A stretch of DNA of 64,000 nt from Clostridiales bacterium (lineage in GTDB: Bacteria; Bacillota; Clostridia; Saccharofermentanales; Saccharofermentanaceae). The stretch's first letter is position 1. Every line of letters begins with the position of its first letter. Positions 8,766 to 18,300 of this stretch are shown one piece after another. The notes beneath the pieces are model-generated. The model made no database searches, was not told the DNA's origin, and saw only the letters and a program-made list of their open reading frames with translations. The position numbers were made by a program, and so were the translations under genes. The stretch spans positions 142,964 to 206,963 of the forward strand of contig JAFZHS010000013.1 in the NCBI GenBank assembly GCA_017554745.1. Direction: 5' to 3'.

Positions 8766-9734
8766 ATGAAGAAACTATTTATCGTAAACAGCAGGGCTGA
8801 GCCTAAAGTCCTCGCAAGATTCAAAGAAGCTTATTCCAAATGCGCCGAAGAACACCCGGGCGAGTCCCGCGTGGTCTATACGGAGTTTGCCGGTCATGCA
8901 GGTGAAGTGGCAACAAAAGCCATAACCGAAGATGACCTTCTGGTTGTCGCATGCGGCGGTGACGGCACCATCCATGAAGTGGGAAATGCCCTGGCAGAAT
9001 CGGAAACTCCTTTAGCGATCATCCCTCTCGGAACAGGCAATGACTTCACAAGATCCATAATGGACGAAGATCACAGGAGCAATTGTGAGATCTGTCTCCG
9101 CGAGATATTCAGCGACAGTTACAAGATAAAGGATATCGACCTTATCAAGGTTACGTCCTATGACCGCTCAGGCGCAAAGATCGACGCAAGCTCTGCCTGG
9201 TGTCTTAATGTTGCATCCATAGGACTTGATACGGAAGTACAGCTGAGGGCTAAGGGAAAGGTGCTCGCACACCCTAATTCGGGTCTGGTCAGAAGTACCG
9301 CGTACCTTACGTCCGCTTTGGGCTGCATCTTCGGCAACAGGAATTTTGATTTTAAATACAAAGCGCTCCGCGCTGACGGCAAGCCGAATGAGTCGGAGAA
9401 ATCCCGTTTTACGCTCATCGCAGTCTGTAATGCTTCATATTACGGCGACGGTTTCTGCCCCGCGCCCACGGCGAAAATAGATGACGGGCTTATCAACTGC
9501 TGCGCCATTGATGCAGTAAATCTTCCGAGAGCGCTTTATCTCCTTACCAAATACAAAGCCGGCAATCACGAAGGCTACAAAGAGATGGATACATTCGTAA
9601 CAAGGGCTGTTACGGTAGAAGCCACAGGCCCCAGAGCCTTAAACGGCAATTACGACGGTGAGGATTTCTCAGGCTACAAGGTGCAATTTGACTGCGTACC
9701 GGGTGCTTTGAAGCTGGCAACCTATAAGAACTGA
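8766..9734 (+). CDS. Diacylglycerol/lipid kinase, DagK (YegS/BmrU) family
   Basis: A 322-residue soluble lipid kinase of the DAGK_cat family. The nucleotide-binding signature GGDGTIHEVGNAL and PLGTGNDF are present in the N-terminal domain, followed by a beta-rich C-terminal domain with DGLINCCAID. It probably phosphorylates diacylglycerol to phosphatidate and so recycles DAG released by lipoteichoic-acid or membrane turnover. The neighbours, an acyl carrier protein and a fatty-acid regulator, fit a small lipid-homeostasis unit. It starts 20 bases after acpP, without a clear ribosome-binding site, and so may depend on coupling. Which lipid is used cannot be decided from sequence. Confidence 0.88.
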   Translation: MKKLFIVNSRAEPKVLARFKEAYSKCAEEHPGESRVVYTEFAGHAGEVATKAITEDDLLVVACGGDGTIHEVGNALAESETPLAIIPLGTGNDFTRSIMDEDHRSNCEICLREIFSDSYKIKDIDLIKVTSYDRSGAKIDASSAWCLNVASIGLDTEVQLRAKGKVLAHPNSGLVRSTAYLTSALGCIFGNRNFDFKYKALRADGKPNESEKSRFTLIAVCNASYYGDGFCPAPTAKIDDGLINCCAIDAVNLPRALYLLTKYKAGNHEGYKEMDTFVTRAVTVEATGPRALNGNYDGEDFSGYKVQFDCVPGALKLATYKN

Positions 9735-9745
9735 GTATTTCACTC

Positions 9746-9780
9746 TCAGTTTTCATTCAAACTGACATAATTCTTTTTTT
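9746..9780 (+). terminator. Probable terminator after the lipid kinase gene
   Basis: A 7-base stem (TCAGTTT/AAACTGA, loop of 6) is followed after a few bases by seven T. An alternative stem CTGAG/CTCAG (9731-9749) overlaps it, so the two are mutually exclusive. Confidence 0.5.
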
Positions 9781-9787
9781 ATTTTAT

Positions 9788-9796
9788 TGGTATAAT
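9788..9796 (+). promoter_or_regulatory. Extended -10 promoter of the gamma-lyase-family gene
   Basis: TGG-TATAAT is an extended -10 whose last base is only 8 bases before the ATG at 9805. Transcription should start at or within a base or two of that ATG, giving a leaderless mRNA. No good -35 is visible. Confidence 0.6.
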
Positions 9797-9804
9797 CAAG
9801 AGTT

Positions 9805-11067
9805 ATGAAGGCCACTATCGAAAACTACAGGAAATACGGTGTAAGCGACAAGGCGCTTGAGGCAGCTGTAAGGGCTGAAGAGGCGCTCTCTGATGTATAT
9901 GCCCGTATAGACGATATCGTTACATATAACGAGCTTAAGGTGCTCGACGCTTTCAGGAACGAGAAATTTTCCGATACACATTTGGGTTCGACTTCAGGCT
10001 ACGGCTATGATGACGTCGGCAGAGAGAAGATAGAGAATATTTTCGCAAAGGTGTTCGGAGCAGAGAAGGCTTATGTCAGATGGCAGATCAGCACGGGCTC
10101 GCAGGCAATTTCCGCTATGCTCTACGGAGCGCTGAGACCGGGCGATATCATGCTGTCCGTTACAGGCAGGCCTTACGATACGCTTATGGCCACGATCGGC
10201 CTGTCATCTGAGAATAATGACATGTCGCTCATGTCATACGGTATCGGCTACGAGGAAGTCAGCCTCAAAGATGACGGCTCTCCCGATCTTGAGGCCATCA
10301 GGGCTGCCATCAAGCCTGAGACAAAGATGGTATTCATCCAGAAATCCAGAGGGTATACGGGCAGAAGAGCGCTCCTTTGCGATGATATCGGGAAGATCGC
10401 AGCACTTGCCCATTCGATAAGGGAAGACATCATTGTTGCAGTCGATAACTGCTACGGTGAATTTACCGAGAAGAAAGAACCGACCGAAGTCGGTGCTGAC
10501 GTCATTGCCGGATCTCTCATTAAGAATCCGGGCGGCGGAATCGCCAGAACGGGCGGTTATATCGCCGGCAGGGCAGACCTTGTAGAGAATGCCGCAAGAC
10601 ATCTTACAACACCGGGCCTGGGCAGCGAGGTGGGCCCTACATTGGGCGCCAATGCCATGATCGCCAGAGGTCTGTTTACTGCTCCCGCATGCGTAGGAGA
10701 GTGCCTTAAGGGCGCTGTTTTCGCAGCCGAGATTTTAGGCGGTGAAGGATATAAGACGAGCCCGGCTTCGACTGAAGCAAGAGGAGATATCGTCCAGACT
10801 ATAGAATTCGGCGATCCTGACAAGATGAGCAGATTCTGTGCTGCCATCCAGTCATGCTCGCCCGTAGATTCTTTTGTTACACCCGTGCCGTGGGATATGC
10901 CGGGTTACGATGATCAGGTAATTATGGCGGCAGGCGCCTTTGTCCAGGGCGCTACGACCGAGCTCTCATGCGATGGTCCCATTAAGCCGCCTTACATAGC
11001 ATATATGCAGGGCAGCCTTGCAAAAGAGCAGGCTAAGCTCGCCTGCATGCTTGCTGTCGGGGGTTAA
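9805..11067 (+). CDS. PLP-dependent enzyme, methionine gamma-lyase family (YnbB-like)
   Basis: A 420-residue aminotransferase-fold protein of the Met_gamma_lyase family, close to Bacillus YnbB. The family hallmark STSGYGYDDVGR is followed by ISTGSQAISAMLYGALRPGD, VAVDNCYGEFTE (Asp binding the PLP ring nitrogen) and SLIKNPGGGIA, where K240 should form the Schiff base with PLP. The family is annotated as methionine gamma-lyase by homology to cystathionine enzymes, but the true reaction of the YnbB group is not established. The start agrees with the YnbB N terminus. There is no ribosome-binding site, in keeping with leaderless expression from the promoter just upstream. Its stop codon overlaps the next ATG by one base, so the downstream gene is coupled. 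Confidence 0.88.
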   Translation: MKATIENYRKYGVSDKALEAAVRAEEALSDVYARIDDIVTYNELKVLDAFRNEKFSDTHLGSTSGYGYDDVGREKIENIFAKVFGAEKAYVRWQISTGSQAISAMLYGALRPGDIMLSVTGRPYDTLMATIGLSSENNDMSLMSYGIGYEEVSLKDDGSPDLEAIRAAIKPETKMVFIQKSRGYTGRRALLCDDIGKIAALAHSIREDIIVAVDNCYGEFTEKKEPTEVGADVIAGSLIKNPGGGIARTGGYIAGRADLVENAARHLTTPGLGSEVGPTLGANAMIARGLFTAPACVGECLKGAVFAAEILGGEGYKTSPASTEARGDIVQTIEFGDPDKMSRFCAAIQSCSPVDSFVTPVPWDMPGYDDQVIMAAGAFVQGATTELSCDGPIKPPYIAYMQGSLAKEQAKLACMLAVGG

Positions 11068-13148
11068 TGTCAATGGCAGACGGTAAACAGTGGTATAACA
11101 ATCCGCAGGACAGCGGTGCCGGTAAAAAGCCTGCAGGAAAGCCCGCAGGTCCCGTTAAGAAGGCCCAGGTCAAACCAACCGGCAAGCCCGCTTCCGGCAA
11201 ACCTGCCGGAAAGCCTTTGACAGGACAGACAGCACCTTCAGGCAAAAAGATCGTTAAGCCTGCAGGCAATAAACCTGTAAACAGCGCTGCCAAGAGACCT
11301 GTAAAGCCTGCGCAAAAGAGCATTATCCCCGGTAAGGAAAATGCCGTTAAGCCTGTTTCTAAGAAAGTTTCCGGAAGAAAGATGTCTGCAAAAGAGATCG
11401 CTACGGCAAAAGAGCAGAAGAAGATCATGGAGCAGGCTAAGCGTAAGGAAGAAGCTAAGCTTAAAGAGCAGGCCAAGATCGAGAAGAGCGAATTCAAGCA
11501 TAAGAATCCTTCCCAGAAGAGCGCCGAGAGCCGCGCTATCAGAAATGGTGTTTTGGGCGCCATAGCTGTTGCTGCAGCGCTCCTCGTACTCGCGTTCATC
11601 GTGCATCACTTATACGACTATATTGCAGAGAAGCCTAACTTCTCCTTCGTTACTACGGGCGCCGTAGAGCATACGATCGGTGCCAAGGCTCTCATCGTAA
11701 GAGATGAGGATATTATCACTGCATCATCCGGCGGCGAACTTGTTACACAGATCACCGAAGGCTCGAGAGTCGCCAAGGGTCAGGAGCTTGCCATTGTCGT
11801 TCCTGAAGAGATGAAGTCCACGGTAACCGATTTAAGAAATGTCCAGTCACAGATATCAGACGTACAGCAGGAGCTGATCCTTGCGGGCAATGTTGCTGAA
11901 GCTGATGTCATCTACAGGAACTACAACAAGAACCTGTCGGTTATCCTTGATTCGGTCAGATTTGACGCAATGAGCGGTAATCTTAACAACATGTCTTCCT
12001 ACGGTTCATCGGTCAACGTTATCCTCGATGAACGTGAAGACGAGATGAGCCGTATCGACTTCGATGACGAGAGGATCACCGTGCTCAGATCAGACGAGAA
12101 GGTCTATGAAGCACAGGTGGAGAAGTATGCATCGAGGATCAATGCCCACCGTCCCGGAATCGTATCTTTCAGACTTGACGGTAAAGAAGACCTCCTGGAT
12201 TATCAGACATTCCTTCAGATGCCTGCATCTGAGATCAAGTCATATATAAACAGTTCTGTAGGAGCTATCTCTTCCGACCTGAGTGTTGAAGCCGACAGCG
12301 CAGTCTGCAGGATCGCGCAGAATGAGAGCCAGTACCTTACGGTATATCTTTCATCCAACGATGCTGCCGCGTCCGATTTCGCTTTGGGAACGCTTCATGA
12401 CATCAATGTCCGTACTGAAGGTATCTCCATTGATAACTGTAAGGTAGTGCGCTGCGAAAAGGATAATTCGGGCATGCTCATTACTTTCGAGACTTCCAGA
12501 TATGTAGAAGATCTGCTCGACTTAAGAACAGTTGATATCGAGATCGTTATTACCGAGACTGACGGTATGAGAGTATCAGTTTCGAGCCTTGTTAATGCCA
12601 ATTTTGCGCCTAAGGGCAATCCCTGCTTCTGCGTTTTCTTCTCGCCTGATACAGTCGTAAACTTAGATTCTTTCGCTGACGGCGCGGTATTCAACATCAA
12701 TGTCGTTCCTGTCGCAGCACCTGCAGGTGAAGGCGATGACAAGGATAATGACGAGCCGCCGGCAGGTACGGCTGTCGTAAGCTGTACGGTCGTTCATGCC
12801 GAGATAGTTGACGGAATCGGTACGGTCGTTGCGTTCTCTACGGCTAACGACTACTCCGGACTTAAGAAGCTCGACAGAGTCTATACGAATGGTTACAAGG
12901 CATCCTTCGTGAATGTTTCGACCGCTCTCGGAATGACCTGCGATAAGATTATCGTATCCGATTATTCGGGAATGGCTTCCGTATATCAGAACAACCAGGG
13001 CTTTGTCGAAGAGATAAGAGTAATCGTCTTGGATAACGACAGAGAGTTCGCGATCATTGACCAGGTCGGCAAGTCCGTTATTCCTAATCTTGATACGGTC
13101 ATCATTACTAACCCTAAGACTGTAAAGCCGGGAGATAAGGTCGACTGA
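11067..13148 (+). CDS. HlyD-like membrane protein with long basic N-terminal tail (division-cluster protein)
   Basis: A 693-residue protein. Residues 1-155 form a low-complexity cytoplasmic tail rich in Lys, Pro, Gly and Ala with repeated KPAGKP-type units and a Lys/Glu-rich helix. One membrane segment follows (about 158-180), then a large extracytoplasmic region with a biotinyl-lipoyl-like start (SSGGELVTQITEGSRVAKGQELAIV), a coiled section and beta-rich repeats, the layout of HlyD/membrane-fusion proteins. In clostridial genomes such proteins sit beside yggS and sepF, as here. There is no transporter partner nearby, so an export role is not supported; a cell-envelope or division role is inferred from context only. 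Its ATG overlaps the previous stop (TAATG). Confidence 0.7.
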   Translation: MSMADGKQWYNNPQDSGAGKKPAGKPAGPVKKAQVKPTGKPASGKPAGKPLTGQTAPSGKKIVKPAGNKPVNSAAKRPVKPAQKSIIPGKENAVKPVSKKVSGRKMSAKEIATAKEQKKIMEQAKRKEEAKLKEQAKIEKSEFKHKNPSQKSAESRAIRNGVLGAIAVAAALLVLAFIVHHLYDYIAEKPNFSFVTTGAVEHTIGAKALIVRDEDIITASSGGELVTQITEGSRVAKGQELAIVVPEEMKSTVTDLRNVQSQISDVQQELILAGNVAEADVIYRNYNKNLSVILDSVRFDAMSGNLNNMSSYGSSVNVILDEREDEMSRIDFDDERITVLRSDEKVYEAQVEKYASRINAHRPGIVSFRLDGKEDLLDYQTFLQMPASEIKSYINSSVGAISSDLSVEADSAVCRIAQNESQYLTVYLSSNDAAASDFALGTLHDINVRTEGISIDNCKVVRCEKDNSGMLITFETSRYVEDLLDLRTVDIEIVITETDGMRVSVSSLVNANFAPKGNPCFCVFFSPDTVVNLDSFADGAVFNINVVPVAAPAGEGDDKDNDEPPAGTAVVSCTVVHAEIVDGIGTVVAFSTANDYSGLKKLDRVYTNGYKASFVNVSTALGMTCDKIIVSDYSGMASVYQNNQGFVEEIRVIVLDNDREFAIIDQVGKSVIPNLDTVIITNPKTVKPGDKVD

Positions 13149-13149
13149 C

Positions 13150-13887
13150 ATGGAATTTGATTACAGCGAAGATCTTAAGAACAGAATCTCAGATAATATT
13201 CAATCAGTATTAGCATCCATAAACGAAGCTGAAGCCGCTTCAGGCAGAGAGAAGGGAAGCGTGACGCTTATAGGTGTCACGAAGGTATTCCCCGTGGAGT
13301 ATGCCGAAGCAGCTGCGATGAGCGGACTTAAGGATCTCGGTGAAAACCGTGTGCAGGAACTCGTGCCCAAGGTCGAGAGATTCTCTTCCCTCGGTATAGA
13401 TGTCAACTGGCATCTTATCGGTACGCTTCAGAAAAATAAGGTTAAATATATCATCGGTAAGACGAGCCTTATCCATTCTGTTAACAGCGTGGAACTGGCT
13501 GAGGAAATATCCAAAAGGTCAGAAAGTAACAATGTTACTACGAGCATTTTGCTGCAGGCCAATGTTTCCGGTGAAGAGAGTAAGCACGGCTTTGCTCCGC
13601 ATGAATTAAAACCTGCTATAGATAAGATAATCGCTCTGCCGAATATTACCGTGTGCGGCCTTATGACAATGGCTCCTATTGAGACATACGAGGGTGAAGC
13701 CAGGGAAGTTTTCGCGAAGACGAGAGTAATATTCGAAGACCTTAAGAGCTATACGGGCCTTGACTCATGGAACGTTCTGTCCATGGGTATGAGCCAGGAT
13801 TATAAGAGCGCTATTTACGAGGGCTCCACGCATATCAGGATCGGTACCGCAATATTCGGCGACCGCTCGCAATATAAGCCTTTGTAA
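13150..13887 (+). CDS. yggS: PLP homeostasis protein YggS/YlmE (PROSC family)
   Basis: A 245-residue single-domain PLP-binding protein with alanine-racemase-like TIM-barrel fold. GVTKVF carries the PLP lysine (K45), followed by LGENRVQEL, WHLIGTLQKNK and a C-terminal SMGMSQDYKSAI plus HIRIGTAIFG phosphate-binding region, all standard for the family. It buffers free pyridoxal phosphate and keeps vitamin B6 and amino-acid pools balanced; it is not an enzyme of known reaction. The gene begins one base after the HlyD-like stop and precedes sepF, the order seen around ylmE-ylmF in Gram-positive division clusters. Confidence 0.95.
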   Translation: MEFDYSEDLKNRISDNIQSVLASINEAEAASGREKGSVTLIGVTKVFPVEYAEAAAMSGLKDLGENRVQELVPKVERFSSLGIDVNWHLIGTLQKNKVKYIIGKTSLIHSVNSVELAEEISKRSESNNVTTSILLQANVSGEESKHGFAPHELKPAIDKIIALPNITVCGLMTMAPIETYEGEAREVFAKTRVIFEDLKSYTGLDSWNVLSMGMSQDYKSAIYEGSTHIRIGTAIFGDRSQYKPL

Positions 13888-14064
13888 CATTGTTCGGTAA
13901 AAAATTACTGATTTTTGTTACATTTTGTAATAAAACCCCGTTTTAAGTTACCTTCTTGTGTCATATTGACCAAAACTATTGAGGCGAAAATCAAAGTTCG
14001 TTAATATCCGAAGTATCTTATACGAATGTCCTTGGTCGGGCGAATTTTTAAGGAGGAAAAATAA
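13888..14064 (+). other. Intergenic region upstream of sepF
   Basis: An AT-rich 177-base spacer with a TTACATTTTGTAA inverted repeat (about 13918-13930) and a TTGACC at 13966-13971 without a good -10 at 17 bases. It probably holds a sepF promoter, but I cannot place it. A strong AAGGAGG lies just before the sepF ATG. Confidence 0.3.
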
Positions 14065-14544
14065 ATGGGCACTTTTAACGTTAAGAATTTCTTCGGAAGC
14101 ATGTTCACACCTGTAGAAGATGACGTAGAAGAGAACTATTACGGTGAGGAAGAAGGCTACTATGAAGAAGAGGCTTACGAGCAAGAGCCTGTCGCTGAGG
14201 AGTCTTATGTAGAAGAACCTCGCACCTTCGTTCAGGAGCCCGCTGTTACAACACCTGTAATGCAGAAGAACGCTACAGTCATAATGCTCACACCTTATGA
14301 CATCAGAACAAGCCAGATCGTTTGCGATCACATCCGTGAAGGCCACATCGTAATCTGCAACCTCACAAATACAGATAAGAACCAGCGTGTAGTTGACTAC
14401 ATCTCCGGCGGTGTTTATGCATTAGGCGGAAGAGTTGAGCCTACACCTGTTAAGACAACATTTGTCTGCACACCTAAGTCTGTTGACCTCGTAGTAGAGA
14501 ATCAGGATATCGAGCAGGTTGGAACAAAGGTTTCCGCTCTCTGA
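14065..14544 (+). CDS. sepF: Cell division protein SepF
   Basis: A 159-residue protein with a short N-terminal membrane-binding helix (MGTFNVKNFFGSMF), an acidic Glu/Tyr-rich linker (about residues 14-60) and the globular SepF/DUF552 domain (about 70-150) with TVIMLTPYDI, AVCNLTN-type strand (HIVICNLTNTD), VVDYISGGVYALGG and VFVCTPKSVDL equivalents. SepF binds FtsZ and the membrane, forming rings that align Z-filaments at the septum. AAGGAGG stands 7 bases before the ATG and codon choice is strongly biased, suggesting high expression. A clear intrinsic terminator follows, so it closes the transcription unit. No ylmG, ylmH or divIVA follows, unlike many relatives. Confidence 0.95.
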   Translation: MGTFNVKNFFGSMFTPVEDDVEENYYGEEEGYYEEEAYEQEPVAEESYVEEPRTFVQEPAVTTPVMQKNATVIMLTPYDIRTSQIVCDHIREGHIVICNLTNTDKNQRVVDYISGGVYALGGRVEPTPVKTTFVCTPKSVDLVVENQDIEQVGTKVSAL

Positions 14545-14565
14545 TAAGAAATCACAACAAAGATT

Positions 14566-14604
14566 AAAAGAGCTGTTTCACTTAAGAAGCAGCTCTTTTC
14601 TTTT
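14566..14604 (+). terminator. Intrinsic terminator after sepF
   Basis: A 10-base perfect stem (AAAAGAGCTG/CAGCTCTTTT) with a 14-base loop and a T-rich tail. Confidence 0.88.
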
Positions 14605-14639
14605 GCCTGTTAAAACCCTTTGTAACACTATCTTTCTGC

Positions 14640-14669
14640 TTGAATAAAATATCTTTGTTACTATATAAT
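14640..14669 (+). promoter_or_regulatory. Promoter of the DUF47 gene
   Basis: TTGAAT (14640-14645), 18-base spacer, TATAAT (14664-14669). The predicted start of transcription lies near 14676, so the ATG at 14678 would be at the transcript end and the ATG at 14702, with a ribosome-binding site, is the better start. Confidence 0.72.
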
Positions 14670-14701
14670 AAGACGTAATGTTTTCTAAGGAGGATAGGCC
14701 A

Positions 14702-15355
14702 ATGACCATTGAAGATCGCGAATACTTGTTCGATCAGGCTGCTAAATTGTCTGACGTACTTAATGAGGAAACAATCGAGCTGTTGGGAATGCTCGAGAAG
14801 ATTGAAGACCGAGTAGCGATCTCAAGGCGTATCAATAAGCTGGAGAATGACGGCGACATCATTTTCCACGAGGCTGCAGACAGACTCCATGAGTGTGTTC
14901 AGGATCCCGAGAAGAGGATCAATATTTTCCAGATGATCAGACACATTGAAGAGTGCGTTGATATGGTCGACGAGCTTTCCATGACTATTGTCCGTTACAA
15001 TACGAGAACGGTAAGCCCCGGAATCAAGTCCAGCGTTAATGCTATTTCCGGCTGCGTTAAGAAGGAGATGCATCTTCTTAACCTTATGCGTACTTATGTG
15101 CCTGAGAATAAAGAACTGTTCATCAGAGCCATCAATGAATTCGATGCTTTCAAGGTCGACTTCTATAAGATGTATGACATGCTTATTTTCGGTCTTTTCT
15201 CACAGGCACACGATACTGTGGATATCATCAGATGCAAGGCTATCTATGATTCCGTCAAGGACATCTTCAAAGCGTTCGAAGTCAGTGCCGATGACTGCTA
15301 CAAGTACATGATGGCACGTGAGAACGACGTCGACGTTTTCAAAGAGGATAAGTAA
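14702..15355 (+). CDS. DUF47 / PhoU-like protein (putative phosphate transport regulator)
   Basis: A 217-residue all-helical protein of the DUF47 (PhoU_div) family, recognised from the helix patterns LNEETIELLGMLEKIEDR, INKLENDGDIIFHE and QMIRHIEECVDMVDEL. Relatives are usually encoded beside a Pit-type low-affinity phosphate permease and are thought to regulate it, much as PhoU acts on PstSCAB. No pit gene is found here. Acidic residues on the helices are suited to metal clusters, as in PhoU. The start was set at the second ATG because AAGGAGGA lies 8 bases upstream; the first ATG, eight codons earlier, would be almost leaderless. Function in phosphate control is by family, not shown by neighbours. 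Confidence 0.8.
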   Translation: MTIEDREYLFDQAAKLSDVLNEETIELLGMLEKIEDRVAISRRINKLENDGDIIFHEAADRLHECVQDPEKRINIFQMIRHIEECVDMVDELSMTIVRYNTRTVSPGIKSSVNAISGCVKKEMHLLNLMRTYVPENKELFIRAINEFDAFKVDFYKMYDMLIFGLFSQAHDTVDIIRCKAIYDSVKDIFKAFEVSADDCYKYMMARENDVDVFKEDK

Positions 15356-15390
15356 GTTTTTATCAAGGCAGTGCCTTGGAGAACAGCTGA

Positions 15391-18300
15391 ATGATTAATA
15401 AGATCTCGCTCCCGGACGGGTATCATGTTGCCTGGTCCGATGACTTTAACAGCAATAATATCAATGATTCTGTCTGGAGCGCGGAGACTCACGCTTCGGG
15501 CTGGAGCGACGGCGAGAGACAGGATTATTCCGGCGATAAATGCATAGGATTTAAAGACAGCTGTCTTTGCATAAGGCCTAAGATCGAGACTGAACGTACC
15601 GGCGCTACCAGATATGTCTCCGCAAGGATCAGCACGTTCGGCAGGCAGGATTTCAAATACGGCAGAATAGTAGCAAGGATCAAGGTCCCTAAGACCAGGG
15701 GCCTTTTAAGCTATGTCAGACTTATGCCTGACGAAGGATATGACGAAGAGACCGGCGAATATAAAGACTTCCCGCTTCACGGCCAGATCGACATGGTCGA
15801 GATCGAAGGCGCAAGAGCAGACGAAGCCGTCTCACGTGTGGCATTCGGATATCCTTATACACAGCGTGTAGGAAACTACAGAAGGCTTAATACGGATTTC
15901 TCAAGCGATTTCCATATATTCTCATGCGAGTGGGATCAGGATGAGATCATCTTCTCGTGCGACGGCAAGGAGTATTACAGGACTTCTTTCTGGTTCAAAA
16001 GAAGCGGAGAGACGGAGGAGCCTTATCCTGCACCGTTCAATAAACCGTTTCATCTTGTCATAGGTGTTGCGGTCGGCGGCAATAAGGTCGGTGCCGGGAC
16101 AGAGATCCCTACAAGCTTTGATGAAAATTCCGAACTGCTCGTAGATTATGTCAGAGTCTACCAGAAGGAAAGATATGACAGACAGGTCGTAAGACCTGCC
16201 AGGATTCTTACGCTCAACACTGACGGCACGGATAACGCCGACAGCGTTAAGAACAGTGACAGCAACGCTTTTTATGTTGCAGAAGGCGACCTTAATGCAA
16301 ACGTCGTTTTCATGGAGGACGAGCTGATCATTACGCCGTCTTTCGTATCAGGCACTTCAGGCGGCACAAGGCTTTTGCAGGGCGGATTCCCTTTTAAGAA
16401 GGGTGAGACTTACGAGTTCTCGTTTGACGGAAGAGTCGATGAACCGCGCACAATAAGATGCCAGTTTGAGTCTGATAAGGACGGTAAGCTGATAATCGAT
16501 CCTTATACGGTAAACCTTGAGAGCCACTGGCAGAGGCACAGGATGCTTTTCGAGGTCAATGAAGACCATGACAAAGCATCTGTAGTATTTGTTATCGATG
16601 CCATCTCAAAGGCTTCCATTCACATCAGAAATATTACTTTAAAGAAGAGACCGGTGAACACCAACAGGCGCAAACTCATTGCTGTCTGCGGTGTTTGGGC
16701 TGATTCCGATAACTACAGTCTTTTCTTAAGATCGCTTCAGACTGAGGAGATAAAAAATAATTACGTCATAACGAGTTTTACTTTCAATGAATGCAATACC
16801 GGTACTCTCCAGGCAGAGCTTGAAGTCGAGTTCGCTGATCTTCTTGGACGCATGGAGCTTGCGGCGATCATAATATTCAGCGAGATGATAAAGTCTTCTG
16901 AAGTTTTGGAAAGATTAGTTCAGATAGGGCACGAAAAAGACATCCCCGTCATCACTTTCCAGCATCCTCTCGAAGGCTGTATCAATGCAGATTTTGAATA
17001 TGAGAACGGCTTCAGACAGATCGTCGAGCACGTTGTAGATGTTCACGGAGCAAAACACCTCGACATGATGGCAGGCATCAGGGATAACCGCTTCTCTGAC
17101 GCACGTATCAGTGTATTTAAGGAAGTGCTTACAGAGCGCGGAATAGATCCTTCTTCTGCAAGGATCTTATATGGTGACTTCTGGCAGGCTAGAGCCGGCG
17201 AGGTCTTAGATGATGCCCTTGATAACGGTTATGAGATCCCTGAAGCGATCATCTGTGCAAACGATTCGATGGCTATAGGAGTATGCGATTCGTTAAGCAA
17301 GAGAGGCATCAAAGTCCCTGAAGACGTAATGGTTACGGGCTTTGACGGTATATGGCAGGCATTGTTCCACGCTCCGGTAGTCACAACATGTGAGCTCGAT
17401 TATAAGAAGATCCCCGAGCAGATCCTCTTAAGGATCAAGAATTGGGAAGAGCATAAGAAGATCGGTCAGGATACGTTCACCATTCCGTATAAACCTTTAT
17501 TCATGCAGTCCTGCGGATGCAGAATGGATTCGCAGTTCCCTTGGGCAAACGCTGTTGAAGTGCTTACTGAAGAGAGCCAGAATTCATTCAGGCATATGCT
17601 TGAGATGGGTCACTTCGTGTCGCGCATGACTTCATCCGACAATCTCGATGATGCCGCAGCGAACCTCAGGAACTCGGTCTGGATGTGGAAGAGCCAGTAT
17701 TACTTCGTCGGCATTACGCAGGAAGAAGAATGCTGTCACAGTATCTTCCACGGAAGAGGAAATAAGTATTCCCATGCCCATAAGTTTTACCGCATGAAAT
17801 ATCCAATCCCGGATTACGACCTGATCCTTGCTCCCGACAGCAATATCAATGTTTTGCTGTTTAGGCAGATAAGATCACAAAAAGAGATCTTCGGTTATGT
17901 TGCAAACGGCTACGACAGGGTATCTTTAAGATCGGAACAGCGCTTTGAAGAGTTCAGCCTCTTCGTTAACGCAGCGGTAAACGCAGTCAATAACAACCGC
18001 AAACTCATTACTAAGAATAAGGCCAGCGAGCTTTTGTCCGAGCAGGATTACCTTACGGGCCTTTATAACCGCAGAGGCTTCTTCGCATCCATCACCAAGA
18101 TGCTTAATTCGCCCGCAAATGCCGGCAGGATCCTCTCTTTGTTCTCGGTCGATATGGATAAGCTTAAGACCATAAACGACGCATACGGACACGAGAATGG
18201 CGATGTGGCGATACAAACGCTTGCAAGGGCGCTTCAGAAGTTTGTAAAGGACGACGGAATAGCTGCAAGATACGGCGGTGATGAGTTCGCTCTGGCGATC

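Noticed and set aside
11067..13148. Tripartite drug-efflux adaptor
   Set aside because: No inner-membrane transporter or outer-membrane factor is nearby and the neighbours are division genes.
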